Shown here piece by piece: positions 1-13,350 of a DNA stretch of 64,000 bases; positions within the stretch are counted from its first letter, which is position 1; every line of letters begins with the position of its first letter. The stretch comes from Archilochus colubris (Eukaryota; Chordata; Aves; Apodiformes; Trochilidae), in assembly GCA_023079485.1 (NCBI GenBank), contig CM041089.1, positions 13,159,001 through 13,223,000 of the forward strand, written 5' to 3'. The position numbers were made by a program, and so were the translations under genes. The notes under the pieces are model-generated. The model was not told the DNA's origin, ran no database searches, and saw only the letters and a program-made list of their open reading frames with translations.

Positions 1-420
1 TGCACCATGCTGAAAAAGCCTTTCAATGAATACCCAAGTACAACAGTGATGCAGTAAGATCAGGCAGATGGCTTCCCTTTTTGGAGGCAGTTCACTTAAT
101 AGATTTACTTGCACTCCAGAGAAGGAAAGGGGTGATTTGTCTGTTCTTAAAGCAATTTTTCTAGGAAAATTACTTCATGAAATAATATTTGGACATTGTA
201 TCATGAACATTTTTACAAAGTGTACAACACATTGTCCTGCGACAGCAACACAGAACTGTGTTTTCAGTAAAGTACAACTGCACCCAACAAAAAATAGTAA
301 CTTGTCAAATGTCTTTGCTTCTCCATGCTTTGAAAGCGTAAGGGAAAAAAATCAGTTTGTGCATCACAAGGCATTTTTATGGCTGATACAGCAACTCAGC
401 AGCTCTCAGTATGCATTAAT

Positions 421-536
421 GGAATCATAGAATCATAGAACTGGCTGGGTTGGAAGGGACCTCAGAGATCATCAAGTCCAACCCTTGATCCACTACTGCT
501 GCAGTTACTAGAGCATGGCACAATTAGTGCCACAAT
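421..536 (-). mobile_element. CR1 LINE 3' end fragment
   Basis: Two TCATAGAA-type octamers followed by GGGTTGGAAGGGACCTCAGA, the reverse complement of the avian CR1 3' end. Only about 116 bp, severely 5'-truncated. Confidence 0.9.
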
Positions 537-1960
537 TATATTCTAAGACAAAGTCTCCACAAGTGTTTCAGTAGTTTGGTAACCTTATCACATCTTCTGA
601 AGTGATGCAAGCACTGTGAGCACAATTTGCACACCCATAAAGCAAGCTGGATTCTTGAAGCACAAGCTGCTCGAGAGAGATGGTGATGAGAGGAAACCTT
701 CTGACACTTCTGCACCTACAACAGGAAGATTCACCCATCCTTTTGGGATATTTTAGAAGCTTAGATTTCATTTCAGAAATGCCATTAAGTCTGCATTCAT
801 CCCACCTCACTTTCTGCTCTTAGCTGGAAACCCCTTAGCTCCATCCATAAACCTGTGCAGGAAAGGGGAATGTCCAGAACGTGCTGAGGCTCAAACTGTG
901 ACATCTCAGCATCAAATCAGGTGGCATGGGTTCATACCTGATCCTCAAGCAAAAGCAGCACTCAGGCTCCAAACAAAAAACACCCAAACAAAAAAAAGAG
1001 TTTAGCACAGTGAAGTAAATGCAATGATTTTCTGCCAGATCCAGCAGCAAGAATACAATAAGTGAGTGCGTGACAGCTCTTCAGGAAGCCATAAAATATT
1101 CATTTTATTGTATTAACCTAAGCTGAGAGTAATAATTGCTGTGACCAATGATTCAGAATGTGAAGAAGCAGCAGTGAAGGATGCAGTGCAGATGACTGAC
1201 TCTCCCCCACCTCCTGTGGGAACAAGGATGTTTGCATCCCTTGATATTAAACTCAACAGAAACCATCTCAGAGGCTTCTTTTTCAGACAGAACCACCACA
1301 GTGCAATGCAGCATTTCACAGTTCCTTCTCACCAGTTCTGCAGCTCAGATTTTAAGCACTTAAAACAACTCAGGGAGAGGTATTCTTCATTTTACTGCAT
1401 GGGGTTTCGTGGTGCAACATCTATTGGAGAAGTTGCTACTGCTAGCTTGTCACTTTGGGTGCCAGTTTATCAAAGTGGTTTGTATCGAGCAGATCAGAAA
1501 TTTAAGGTTTTGGCACAAGAAAGCTCCTGAGCATATTTCTATGATGGCAAAGGTTAAAATAATCTCTTCCTGTTTAAAAATCAACAGTTCTTTCTCTGTC
1601 AAAAAGAGAAATTGTGTTTTGAACGAAAACCTCTGCAGAGCCTCCAAGTGCAAAAGTGGCAGTCAGCATGAGAGCATCTCAGAAATACTGAGAAAGAGAA
1701 AAAAAACCATTGCAATCTTTAATATTTCCCTCCAGAAGGCTGCAGTGTATAGGTGCTGGAGGCAGAATAAACACTACCAGAAGCTGCCATCTCTGTCCAA
1801 AGAGAAATAAGTATTTAGGTTCAATATATACATGAGAGGTTGGTCTATCATTCATCTTAAACTTTTCTTTAAATTCATGTTTTGATTGTGTCACTAAATT
1901 AAGTATTTATTGTCAAATGTGTTTTTAAGTGCTAAGACATGCACATTGCCCTACTGTAAT
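537..1960. other. Unique intron 2 sequence
   Basis: Ordinary intron DNA with no repeat family, conserved exon or RNA gene I can recognise. The open frames here do not look coding. Confidence 0.6.
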
Positions 1961-2922
1961 TCAGTATTGGGCCCAGTTCTGTTTAATATCTTTATCGACG
2001 ACTTAGACGAAGGGATTGAGTCCATCATCAGCAAATTCGCAGATGACACCAAGCTGGGAGGAAGTGTGGACCAACTCGAAGGCAGGAGGGCTCTGCAGAG
2101 GGACCTGGACAGACTAGAGAGCTGGGCCGATTCCAACGGGATGAGGTTCAACAAGGCCAAGTGCCGGGTCCTGCACTTTGGCCACAACAACCCCATGGGG
2201 AGCTACAGGCTGGGGACAGAGTGGCTGGAGAGCAGCCAGGCAGAAAGGGACCTGGGAGTCTGGATTGACAGGAAGCTGAACATGAGCCAGCAGTGTGCCC
2301 AGGTGGCCAAGAAGGCCAATGGCATCCTGGCCTGGATCAGAAACAGCGTACACCAGCAGGTCCAGGGAGGTGATTCTTCCCCTGTACTCAGCGCTGGTTA
2401 GGCCACACCTCGAGTACTGTGTCCAGTTCTGGGCCCCTCAGTTTAAGAAGGATGTAGAGGTCCTGGAACAGGTCCAAAGGAGGGCAACCAGGCTGGTGAA
2501 GGGACTCGAGCACAGGCCCTATGAGGAGAGGCTGAGAGAGCTGGGGCTGTTCAGCCTGAAGAAGAGGAGGCTCAGGGGAGACCCCATTGCTGTCTACAAC
2601 TCCCTTAAAGGAGGCTGTAGCCAGGTGGGAACTGGACTCTTTTCACAGACGACCTTCAACAAGACAAGAGGACACAGTCTTAGGTTGTGCCAGGGGAGGT
2701 TTAGGTTGGATATTAGAAAGAATTTCTTCACGGAGAGGGTGATTAGGCTGTGGAATGGACTGCCCGGTGAGGTGGTGGATTCTCCGTCCCTGGAGACATT
2801 TAAAAAAAGACTGGATGTGGCACTCAGTGCCATGGTCTAGCAACTGCTCCGGTGGGTCAAGGGTTGGACTAGATGATCTCTGAGGTCCCTTCCAACCCGG
2901 CTAATTCTATGATTCTATGATT
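1961..2922 (+). pseudogene. CR1 LINE fragment with reverse transcriptase remnant (frameshifted)
   Basis: This is the 3' third of a CR1 non-LTR retrotransposon. It covers the end of the reverse transcriptase domain, the C-terminal region and the 3' UTR with ATTCTATG octamers ending at 2922. The coding remnant opens with [16 protein letters not shown] and contains the FADD catalytic motif (2036-2047). After RNSV a one-base insertion near 2346-2353 moves the frame. The protein then continues in another frame as [20 protein letters not shown] and runs to DVALSAMV at about 2838. The element is 5'-truncated and cannot be active. It differs from the young copies elsewhere ([20 protein letters not shown] here), so it is an older or separate subfamily, and it lacks the one-base deletion those copies share. 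Confidence 0.95.
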
Positions 2923-5900
2923 GACTGATAATACAGATTTTTAAAGCAGATAGCTATGTAACTTTTAGAATCCACCTGTTTTGAGTCATCTACTGCCACA
3001 CACTACAGCAAAATAGAAATAAAAGCTACTATTTAAAGCTTGCCATAACACTCCAGTTGTCAACAATTCGTGATCAAAGCATCAGCTTTGACTGGGCCAT
3101 ATTTGTTTAACTACCACTACTGCTTATTTTAGCCCATACTAAGGAGTTCTGAAGAATATAACCTGGGCAGATGCCAGAAGAATGTAGCTTTTAAACATAA
3201 CCTTATATTCAAAGAGTGAAATCAAGCTTTAATAACATAAGCATGCAAAATTCTGTCATATACACAAACCTTTCCTGTTTTGGGGGTTGTGGGTTTGGGG
3301 TTTTTCTTCTTTTTCAACAGGATTTAAGTAGTTTTCCTTACAAGTATTTCAGAAGATAGTGGAAAAAATCATGGTGGCTATTGCTATTCCTAAAGCTATC
3401 TGAACAAATTTAGGAGATTTACTTCAGTGTTTTGATAACCAGAATACTTGGCATTTCACATCAGAGCAGATTTCACCAAATTATGAATGTCTTGTTTTCA
3501 AATCTTTTGGGAGTAGTTTGCTTGGGTTTTAATCTAGTGGGTTTATCTATTTGCCAGAATCATATTCTCACAGTTTAAGATGTTCTCTGACTTTATCACA
3601 TAACCAGTAACAATTGCCATGATTTTACACCTGAGAATGGGTATTGAGTCTGAAAAATTACTTAGAATAAATCCAATCTGTTTCTACCCCCAGTGTTCTC
3701 AATTCCTCTTAACTGTTCTTTTAAAGCTGTAGGGTATAAAAAAAGAAATAACTGGAAAGTAAGAATCACAACTATAAGTAAAACCTTTTTATGTAGTAAA
3801 GCTTTACAGCAGCACTGCAGGGACTGACATTTGGGGTTTGCAAATGGATTTTCAGGTCTGGTGCAGCTGGCAGGGAAGATCCCAGCAAAATGCAGCTGGA
3901 AATGCCACTTGTCACCTGCCATCAGTGCCTGTCATCTTCCACAGGGTTTCCATCACTAGGAATAAATCTGTCCCTGCCAGATCAATTCATGACACCAGAT
4001 CAGCACAGACCTCACAGTGCAGGACCACTGAACATTTCAAAAACTGGAAAGATGCTCCAAATTTCAGGTGGTGACAAACAGAAGGCTTTCAGAGACAGTT
4101 CACAACCTCCAGGGGTTGTTACCTGTATCCTAAGGAATAAAATTCTCTAAACAGCATCAATCTTAAGCCCATTATTATCACCTACCCTAACAGCAGCATC
4201 ACAGGGGAAGAAATCAAAGCAAATGACCCGTGATTCTTGAAAGCAGCCTCTGGAACAAAGATTTTAACTTCGCTGGTCCAGATCACCCCACTAGCAGTGT
4301 ACCTCTTCTTTTTTCTATTAAAAGGTTTTGGGCAATCCAGCTGCAGACAGAGGAGGACTCCTGGCAGCCCAAGGCTCAAAGAAAGATGGTAAATGTTTTT
4401 GTTTCTTCTAGACAAAAACAAAACTCCTCATACCAGACTGCTAAGAGCAAAGGCCTCTGCAAACACAGTAAATGCCTTCAGCTACCTAAAATACACTGTT
4501 TATTTTACTTCAAAGATTTTTAGGCTAAATTACCCTAAAAGCAAAAAGCACAAGCAAAATAATTTGGGGGGTTTTGGTTTTTTTTTTGCTTCTTTCCCAG
4601 CCTCTTAAAACATACCGGTTGGTCTAGACCTACACATCACAGGCTGACCCAAATAATTCTGCCTTTCATAAGATTTCTTCCACAAACAGGAGCTGGACCA
4701 CTGCACACATGCACCAGTTACACTTTAAATATTTTGGCATCCTTTTTCACCCATTTCCCTTTTTTTTTTTTTTTTTCCTTCCTTTTGATCTGACCCCAAC
4801 CTCAGGGCTTGGTCCCCTTCCCTTGGGGGTGGCTGAATGGGCACAGCTCAGCTCAGGCAGATGTTTTAAGGGAAGTTTCATTCCCCCCTTGCTCAAGAGA
4901 CAGAAGAAGTTTTGCTCTGACCTGAGCTTCCAACTTGGGAATCCCTAAAATTAGAAGCCAATTCACAGAGGAAAACAGAGCAGAAGGGAAAATATCCCCT
5001 ATTTATTTGATGGTTCAGACCTCTGTCAGTACTGTTAATGGGTACTTTGCTACCTCCAAAACAAAACACAGATTTGGGGTAGGTTGTCCTCCAGTCCAGC
5101 CCACCTACTGCTTTTATTTTAATGCTTAAATATCCATTTTCTGGTAGGACCCAAAGCACAAAGGGGCCCTCATTTACAGCCAACTCCCAAGCACCACAAG
5201 GAGCATATGAAATAGCATCAGAAACCACAAAAACACATTCCTGGAAGCTCACAGGAAGCCCAGGGTGGAGATTTGTGGATTTTTCTCTTGCTGAAGGACA
5301 GGCTAGCCTGCTTTCCTCTGAGGTGTTCTCCAGCTGGGAAAGCATGGAATACCTACAGGCACATTCCCAGAAAATCATGAAAACCATAAAGGTACTAGAG
5401 GAGGTGGCAGAAAGGTCACAAATTTTACTAGAATGAAGTACAGTATTACAGATTTTTCTTCCAAAAAAAGGCTTGGTCATGGAGGTTGAGAACCTGGCTA
5501 TAGCCTCTACCACTCATTCTTAGTCTTTCCTGCAATCATATCTTATTATTCCATGGAAATGCTCACTTTCATTTTGTAAATATTCAAGGAGACTCAAAAA
5601 TCACTTTTTTAGAACTGGTCCATGGAATTAAAAGCTATATATTAATCTCAGAGACACGTTCAGCCACAATCCCTCAACCTGCAGCTTTATCATGAATTTT
5701 CTGGCTTTTGAGGTGAAGGCACTGAGCCTGGTAACCTCGTACAGCTTAACAAGTGATAGAGTTTAAAAAAAATAAATTTCTCTTGGGAAAAGGGTTATTT
5801 GGTGACATTGGCAGCACTGGTGGCTGACCCCTGGGGCAGTGGGACAGTCAGACCCAGATGGGAAATAGCTGGGAAGGAACTCCAGGGAATTCCCAAATCA

Positions 5901-7828
5901 TGAGACCCTTCCCAGTGGCTGAAAACTCAAGTGTGAGGTCCAGCTGCTGCAGTCTGAATGTGTGAGCATCAGTGTTGGGGACCTGATCCCAAGTGACAGA
6001 TTGTATTACACAAAGTTCCATCTCTGCCTGCCCACAATGGCTCCTAAATCAAAGGCCTGCCAAGCCACTAACAATAAATAAATCAAAGTAAAAAGCAAAT
6101 TGCTTTGAAAACGTAGCCTTACAGCTGGAAATATTACAGTAAGCTCGTTTGTTAGAAGGGCTGCTGGGTTTTAACTAATACTGCCCCCCCAGAGGAACTG
6201 AAAATGATTGATTTCCTGTATTATGAACTGTGATGAGTTAAAAAAAGAAGAGATTCCAAATAAAAAGCTTTCTTTGTTCTGAATATCACTTCCACTATGC
6301 TGGTCAGTCAGATGCTATTGTTTTTCCTCCCAGACCCACAGCTCATGGAAGTTGTCCTACTAGAAAACAAAACAAAGCAAAAAGAGAGAAACAAAAATCT
6401 CTTCCAAGATTTTTACTGCTTGTTTTCAGCCTTATGTCCAAGACTAAGAATAAACAAGACAAACAGTAGCAGTTTTAAAGACCTCCCCACCACACAAGTT
6501 CAAGATTTTAAAATATTCACAAGTCTTTCAGTCCTGAAGCCTCTTGGGATAGAGGCTGGGATTAACATTTATTAAAAAGTGATTAAAAAGACATTAATTT
6601 TAAAAAGCTGACATGCTCCATTAGCTGCCTTCTCTGTGCAATTTATTCTAGCTCTTAATCCAGGATATCTCCACACAGCTCTGAACCCAACCAACATTTC
6701 TGGCCCTAAACCCCAGACTCCTGTAGGTCCTGGGCAGCACAGATCAAGGATGCCAGAGGAGAACAGAAGGGCAGAAATCTCTTTTGATTTTACCTTTGAC
6801 TTGTGTGTTTGACTTCTTGTAGCCTGCTTCAGACTGTAATGATTTTTAAGTTAAAGCTAGGAAAGGAATGACAGAAGATGCTCCCCAGTGCATGGCACCT
6901 GCAATTCATTAAGCAACTGAAACACTCAAGAGGTTCCAAGAGGTGACAGAAAAAGCAGAATTGCAAATATCATCTGATAGCATCCTTCATCCCAGCAAGC
7001 CAGTTAGCATTTCTTTCTCCTCCTGACATCTTTGAGTGAAAGTTTCACTTCCACAATCTCCAACTCTCTAAAGTTGAAAAATCTCTAACTCAACATTTCC
7101 TTTAAAAACTAAGAAAAAAGAAAATCCTCTCAGTAACTTTGTCAATGCCACATCACTTTTAAGAGCAAGGAGAAAGAGACAACTGCTTCATGGAAGGGGT
7201 GACCATCACCAGAAATGTTTCTTGTGTTTGTCTCCTTGCTTTTCCCATACCAAATGCTCACCTACCACTAAAACTCAGGATAATGCATTTTTATTCATCC
7301 TGTGCTCAAACAGGGACAGCAGCAGAATCTCCCACTTCTTATCTGCTCTTTTCCAAACAATCACCTTACCAGATGCAAGTAGGAATAATCTTTACATTTG
7401 CAGGAAATTTACAGGAACCACAGTACTGAGGAGTTCTTCTATTAAATAGATATTAAAATCCAGGCCCCAGCTACCTGACTTAATGGAGATTTAAAGTGCC
7501 AGAGGATTATTTGTCTGAATTCCCATTGCTCCCCCTTCCCTAGCAAAGAGTCCACAACACCTGCAGTGAGAAAAGGACCAGAAGAAAATGCCTTCTGAAC
7601 AAACCCTTCTCTCTTCTTTCCAAATGAAGCACAAAATCAGCAGAAGTCAGCAATTCTGATCTCAATCACAGCTCATTGCACATCTCTGAAGGTATGATGT
7701 GGTTTTAACATCCTTGTACAGAAACTACCAAGCCAATGAAGCCGAGACATGAAACGTAACAGTCCCTTGCACCTCAACACTTAGAAAGCAGAGTTCAGAT
7801 GCTTTCCAAAAGTGGAATCAGCTCCTGG
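2923..7828. other. Unique intron 2 sequence
   Basis: No recognised repeat beyond short homopolymers such as the T-run near 4760-4778. A 206-codon minus frame at 4893-5513 has no recognisable domain and is treated as chance. Confidence 0.55.
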
Positions 7829-8117
7829 AACAGCTTTTCCCAGGCAACTCTCAGCAAGACAAGAGGGCAGGGTCTCAGGTTGTGCCAGGGGAGGTTTAGG
7901 TTGGAGATTAGAAAGAATTTCTTTCTGGAGAGGGTGATCAGCCATTGGAATGGGCTGCCCAGGGAAGTAGTGGATTCTCCGTGTCTGGAGATATTTCAAA
8001 AGAGCCTGGATGTGGCACTCAGTGCCATGGTCTAGCAACCGCAACGGTGGTTCAAGGGTTGGACTTGATGATCTCTGAGGTCCCTTCCAACCCAACCAAT
8101 TCTATGATTCTATGATT
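7829..8117 (+). mobile_element. CR1 LINE 3' fragment
   Basis: Starts at the segment encoding [20 protein letters not shown] and runs through the 3' UTR to two ATTCTATG octamers ending at 8117. About 290 bp and close in sequence to the young copies at 34.3 and 46.8 kb. Confidence 0.93.
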
Positions 8118-8473
8118 TTTCCTAATGGTTTTCACTGGAATTCCAGAACCATGGTTTGCTGATCTGGAGCAAGTAAAAACTGCCAGGCTGCCCCTTTGGT
8201 TTGGGGGTTGGTGTTTAACAGAATGAATTCACAGTGTGAATTTCTGGGTGACTTGATATGTGCCTGAGCTCACCTGTGTTTGCCCATTAACCTGTATATT
8301 AGCTATATTATTTTTCCAATATTTTAACATGGTTTGGTTACCAAAACGTAACTTCCTCTGCTTTCAAGGTCTACAAGATCTGAGATCTTTTCCTTCCACT
8401 TTATCCACTGCATCACAAATGTGTTGGTATGTCTACATCAGTGGAAACTTCAAGTTCAATATAGCCAGTTTCA

Positions 8474-8611
8474 AAATATATTTATATATAGTCAAAATAT
8501 GTATATACACCAATATATATCAATATATATACATCAATATAGTTTCAACATATACATATAGTCATATATATATATATCAATATATTATATATATATAAAA
8601 ATATATATAGT
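8474..8611. repeat. AT-rich TA microsatellite-like region
   Basis: Runs of ATATAT with interspersed ATAGTC and ATCAATATA units. Confidence 0.85.
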
Positions 8612-10057
8612 CAGTTCAATAATGCTCTTAATTCTCATGGTTTTTTCCCTTGCAGATGAGACAGCAACTCCTGAAGCTTCCAAATCAGAACTGGAATTCT
8701 TTACATCCTTTTCAACTCCATTGCTTTAAGAAGTCATGTAACTCAGAGGGCTTAAATATTTAAGAGTTTCTCTAGAGCTGGATCCTAACATGTAAGTATG
8801 AAAAGACTGCATCTGAAAAATCCTACTCACATCCAAAGCAGTTATTTATTTTTATATATTTATAGACACACACACTATGAAATAATAAAGTTGCTATGTC
8901 AGAACAGGGCTAAACAAATGTTTAGTAATGATATTCTTTGTAGAGATATGTGTCTGGGCATTGGTTGTTTGGGGTGGTTTTTTTTCTTTTTATCAAAATA
9001 ATTGCAGTAATTCAAACTTGGTTTTGTAATAATAATCCTGATGACATCATAGTAGAATTATCCCCTCTGGGTCAGGTGGGCAACTGTGTGCTCACCACCA
9101 CCTTAAGGACAGCCAAGAGAGATTGAAGATATTTCCACCCCCTCATTACTGCACCTCTCATCTTAAAGATCACCACCCACAAAGCTGAGCAATGATGTGG
9201 AAGTGCTCTCAGCATCCTTTCACCTAACCAAGTTAGTTCAAACCATCCTTGGTGGTAAAGCAAGATTTTTGGGGAGAGCTAAACACAGAATATGGAAGGA
9301 AAGGCAACACAGACCAATTTGGGCAAGGTAAAATCCCAAGCTGGAAGATGACTGCTGCTTTAGCTTTTTCCAGAGAAAATGCTCCTGCAACCCCTCCTAC
9401 ACCCAGCCTGTTCTGGAGGAGTGTGAACAAAAGAGCTTTTGTTTGTAGAGACAGCCCAGCTGCCAATTCCAAGTTCAATACCTGGCTCTGGGTTACAGGA
9501 GGGCATGCCCAGACCTATAGGATAAAGTTAATTTCAGCTAAGTTTGTCTTAAATCAGCTGTCAGGCTGATATCCTGCTGTCCTGCAGCTAAACAGATGCA
9601 AAATCCACATAAAGTGCTGCTTAATTCAGTGTTTGGTCAAATCAATCCAAAAGGGACAAATAGAGATAAGGATGCAAGGTGAGGGCCAAAACCTCAGTGT
9701 GTCTACAAATATTAAAAAAAAAAAAAAAAAAGAATAAGAAAAAAAAGTTAAGTTCTAAATTAAGAAATGAGCCAAAAAAATGAAATATATTTCTTTTTTT
9801 CAGTGTTATGCTTGCTGCTCCCTCAGCCTGAACGGGTGGAGCAGCCCAAAGGTGGGGCTTCCCTAGATGGGCTCTTTCTCTGCTTCAATGCCAGGCTGCA
9901 CAAGAGGCTGCTCACCCCCCTCTCACCTTTTTTACCAGGTTATCTGTCTAGGCTGCAAGGGCTACAGAGGTAGGAATTATCTTTTTGAGAATGTGGACCT
10001 CCCATTCTGCTAGAGGTTGTACTAGAGCTTACAAGTGAGGCCCTTCAAATGGGCTGC

Positions 10058-10182
10058 AATAATAATAATAATAATAATAATAGGTAATAATAACCCAATA
10101 ATAAGTAATAATAGTAAATAATAACCCAGTAATAATAAATGATAAATAATAATAAATAATAATAATAATCATCATCATCATC
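10058..10182. repeat. AAT trinucleotide microsatellite ending in ATC units
   Basis: (AAT)n broken by GTAATAATAACCCA-type interruptions and finishing as (ATC)5. Confidence 0.93.
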
Positions 10183-10867
10183 TTTCTCAGAAGGATAGCA
10201 CACAAGTCTGCCTGTAGCTCGGGTTGCAGATAAAGTTTCCACCACCCTTTTAACTATCAAAAGCTAACAAATCTTACTCTGAAGTTCCACAAACACTTTA
10301 AGCTGGCCCTGCTGCCAAAAGAAGCAATTTCCTCTGGCCAAAAAAAAGGTTACTTTGAACCCATGTGGGTTCTTTAAGGCAGTTTACAGCATCACAGCCC
10401 AAATGCTTATGTTGGCACAGGGAAGGGAGCAGCAGGACCATCTCTCCAGGTGGCAGTGCCAGTTTCTGCAGGCTGAAACCCATTTTGGAAAAGTGCAGCT
10501 TGGGTTCTGTGAAGGATTTCTCTCAGGATGCCAAGTTAGGGTGGAAAAGCTCCACTTCACCTCCCAAGAACGCTGGGAGGTTAAGTACATTCATGTTTGC
10601 AAGGAGGAAGATGAGTAAATATTTGATTTTTCTCTCCTCCCTTTTCCCCTGCCCTGGCAACCAAGGAATATTCACTCCAAATTTCATGTACAAAGTGACT
10701 TGGAGAAGCTCCTGGTCTGTAGCTATCAAGTTTCTGCCTGGAAGCCAGGTGGAGGTCATTCACCTTATTCTGATTTAAAACTTCTGCAACTTTGCAGCCA
10801 AACCAGTCCCTAAATACATTGCACTCACCCTGCTGCAGGGAACCCTGGAAAAATCAGATCCCTTCTC

Positions 10868-10940
10868 CATATAGTTTAGGTTGGAAGGGGCATCTAAAGG
10901 TTATTTCTCAACTGCAGAGGGATAAGGGACAAGTAAACCA
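10868..10940 (-). mobile_element. Possible degenerate CR1 3' fragment
   Basis: TTTAGGTTGGAAGGGGCATC resembles the reverse complement of a CR1 3' UTR, but the octamer tail is gone and the match is short. Confidence 0.4.
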
Positions 10941-13178
10941 ACTCCTTTTGCTCAACCCCTATGTGTAAATGCATCCTGTCAAGCTGAAAGGAACAAGGGG
11001 AAGCAGTGCATCTGAAGGGAACCTTAATAAAAAAGTTAATAGCATGCTTAGAGAGAAAAAAAAACCAAAAAACCCAGCCTCAGTATCATTAGCATAAGGA
11101 AAACCATCAAAGAAGCCTTGCTTTCACAGACTGGGTGTGAAAACAGGCATTTGGGGGTTTTTTTTGGTTATTCAAAGTCATGGTGCTTCTGGGAATTAGT
11201 AACAACTCTTGATTCCCCCTCATCTGAAAAGTGCAGCAGTGTTTGATGGGTTAGGTGGAAATACCTGATGCAAACTACTCTAAGGTGTAAGTTCCTCCCT
11301 AGAGGCAAATAGGAGAAAGCAGCAGAAGGTATTGCATTGCACAACCTGGGCACCTCCCCTTGGGAGCAGCCAAGGCTCAGGTTGTGCCAAGAATGCAGAA
11401 AAGAAACCACAGGATGGGGCAGCTCCTCCAGCAGCTCAGTACACACACCAAGCTCTACAAGACAATTAATTCACTTTATAAGCTGAGATGAAGTATAAAT
11501 GTCCACAGAATGTCTCATTAGACCCTGAATTAACAGCTCTAATAAGCTCTTTCCCAAGATATTTCTCATTTCTGAGATAAAATAGGAATGGCAACAGGAC
11601 TACAGGAACCATCCTAGAACTCTTTGTGCAGGACTGACACAGCCATGCTAATGCTTTTCATGCAACCAGACTACAAGTGAGAGAAAAATAGATTTAAAAC
11701 ACTAAATATGAGCTAAATACAGCTTGTATTACATAAATTAAACTCTCCCTAGATTATCCTGAAATACAAGCAGACACTGTTAGAGAAACTTTCCCTATTA
11801 CACCCTGACCCTATTAATACTGATGCACACAGGAAGCTCTCCTGACTGCTCAAATGTAACCCATAACTGGAAGTCTCATGCCATAAAAAATGTCACTTGT
11901 AAATGTACAACCACATTTAAACACCTATATCTTTGGATGTAAAAACCCAGCACTTGGAGTCTCAACTTTTCCACCTCTCCTAAAACCAGGGAATAAACTC
12001 TCACTGGGGGAGGGGAGGGGAAGCTCTACTCAGTACAAATGAAACCCAGCTAGAAGTATTTTTTTTCTAATTATTGCTAAGTATCAAAATATTTCCTATT
12101 TATAGAAATATATATGTAAAAAGCACACATATAAATACACATGTAGAAAGAATAAATTGATCTCTATACCTTGTTTCTTCTCTGAGCACAAAGTCAAGTG
12201 TTTGTAACCTTTTTCATGGCAAGGCAAGTTTCTAACACTTGCTCTTTCCCTGCAGTTAGCACTCAATGTTGGGATGCACTTTCCTGCCATCAAAGGCAGA
12301 AGTCAAGAACTCAAATAACAAAGCTTTCAGAAAATGAACATTACACTAAAAACAGCCAAGGAAGCCCCCAAGAAGTCCATTTGTGGGGTTTTTTTAGCCA
12401 GTTCATTGCATTTGCTTAATCCAACATCACAAAATCAAAACTTTGTGCACTTAAATTTGTTATTTTCTCTCTGCTAACTCCTGGAACCTCCTTTTTTCTG
12501 AGCCAGTGGCACTCACTGCACTTCTGTGCTACAATTAACACCACACCTGCAGAGTTTATTCCAGTTTTGCCAACCAGGGGCCACTTAAAGCCATTCAAGG
12601 GCCACCAGCTCGTGACAGCTGGCAACCTCAGCCCTGTCTCAGTAGTCTATCAGATGCAATCAATTGCAAATAGAACTCCAACAGACTCATCCCATTATTT
12701 CCTAGCTAATTCCCTCTGGGAAAACAAGCCAGCAAGCTCCCACTTTGAATCATGAAGCTACTTTTTGCCTCTGTCCCCCCCTCCCTCCCCAGATTTCCCT
12801 TTCCCCTCTCTTTGCATCAGTTCACTGCAGTGTTTCAGCTTTTCAGCTTGCTGGGTGTTCTGTTATGTCAGCTGTTACATTACTCTTAAAACAATAGACT
12901 CCAGCTGGCTGGGGTCAGATGTGAGAACAAGGACCTAACAAAGCCAGGGACCCTCCAGTTATCCTGAAATTGAGATACAGACTGAATGTAGCACTTAATG
13001 ACAAACTACTTCCCAGACATTTGGGCAAAGCATAAAGGAAACACCTGTCACTGCAAACATTACACACTAATCCACAGCAATCCTAAATTTCAAAATCTTT
13101 CTTTTCACTGCTTGGCTTTACTGTGCCACAGGTTTTTTTGTTGGTTTTTTTTTTCCCCCAAAGACAGAATTTGCATGA

Positions 13179-13350
13179 TGTATAATTTCTTTTAAAACAT
13201 GTGTTTAAAACGTGTATAATTTCTTTTAAAATGTGTAATATAATAATAATATTACACTACTATTATACTCTATATATAGAGTCTATATACTCTATACTAT
13301 TATATACTCTATATAATATAATATTACACTACTATTATACTCTAAATAAT
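13179..13350. repeat. AT-rich local direct repeats
   Basis: TGTATAATTTCTTTTAAAA occurs at 13179 and again at 13213. ATTACACTACTATTATACTC occurs near 13251 and again near 13323, separated by a TATA-rich palindromic stretch. Confidence 0.85.

Noticed and set aside
9713..9731. Poly-A run as a possible retrocopy tail
   Set aside because: No coding or SINE-like sequence upstream and no target-site duplication seen.
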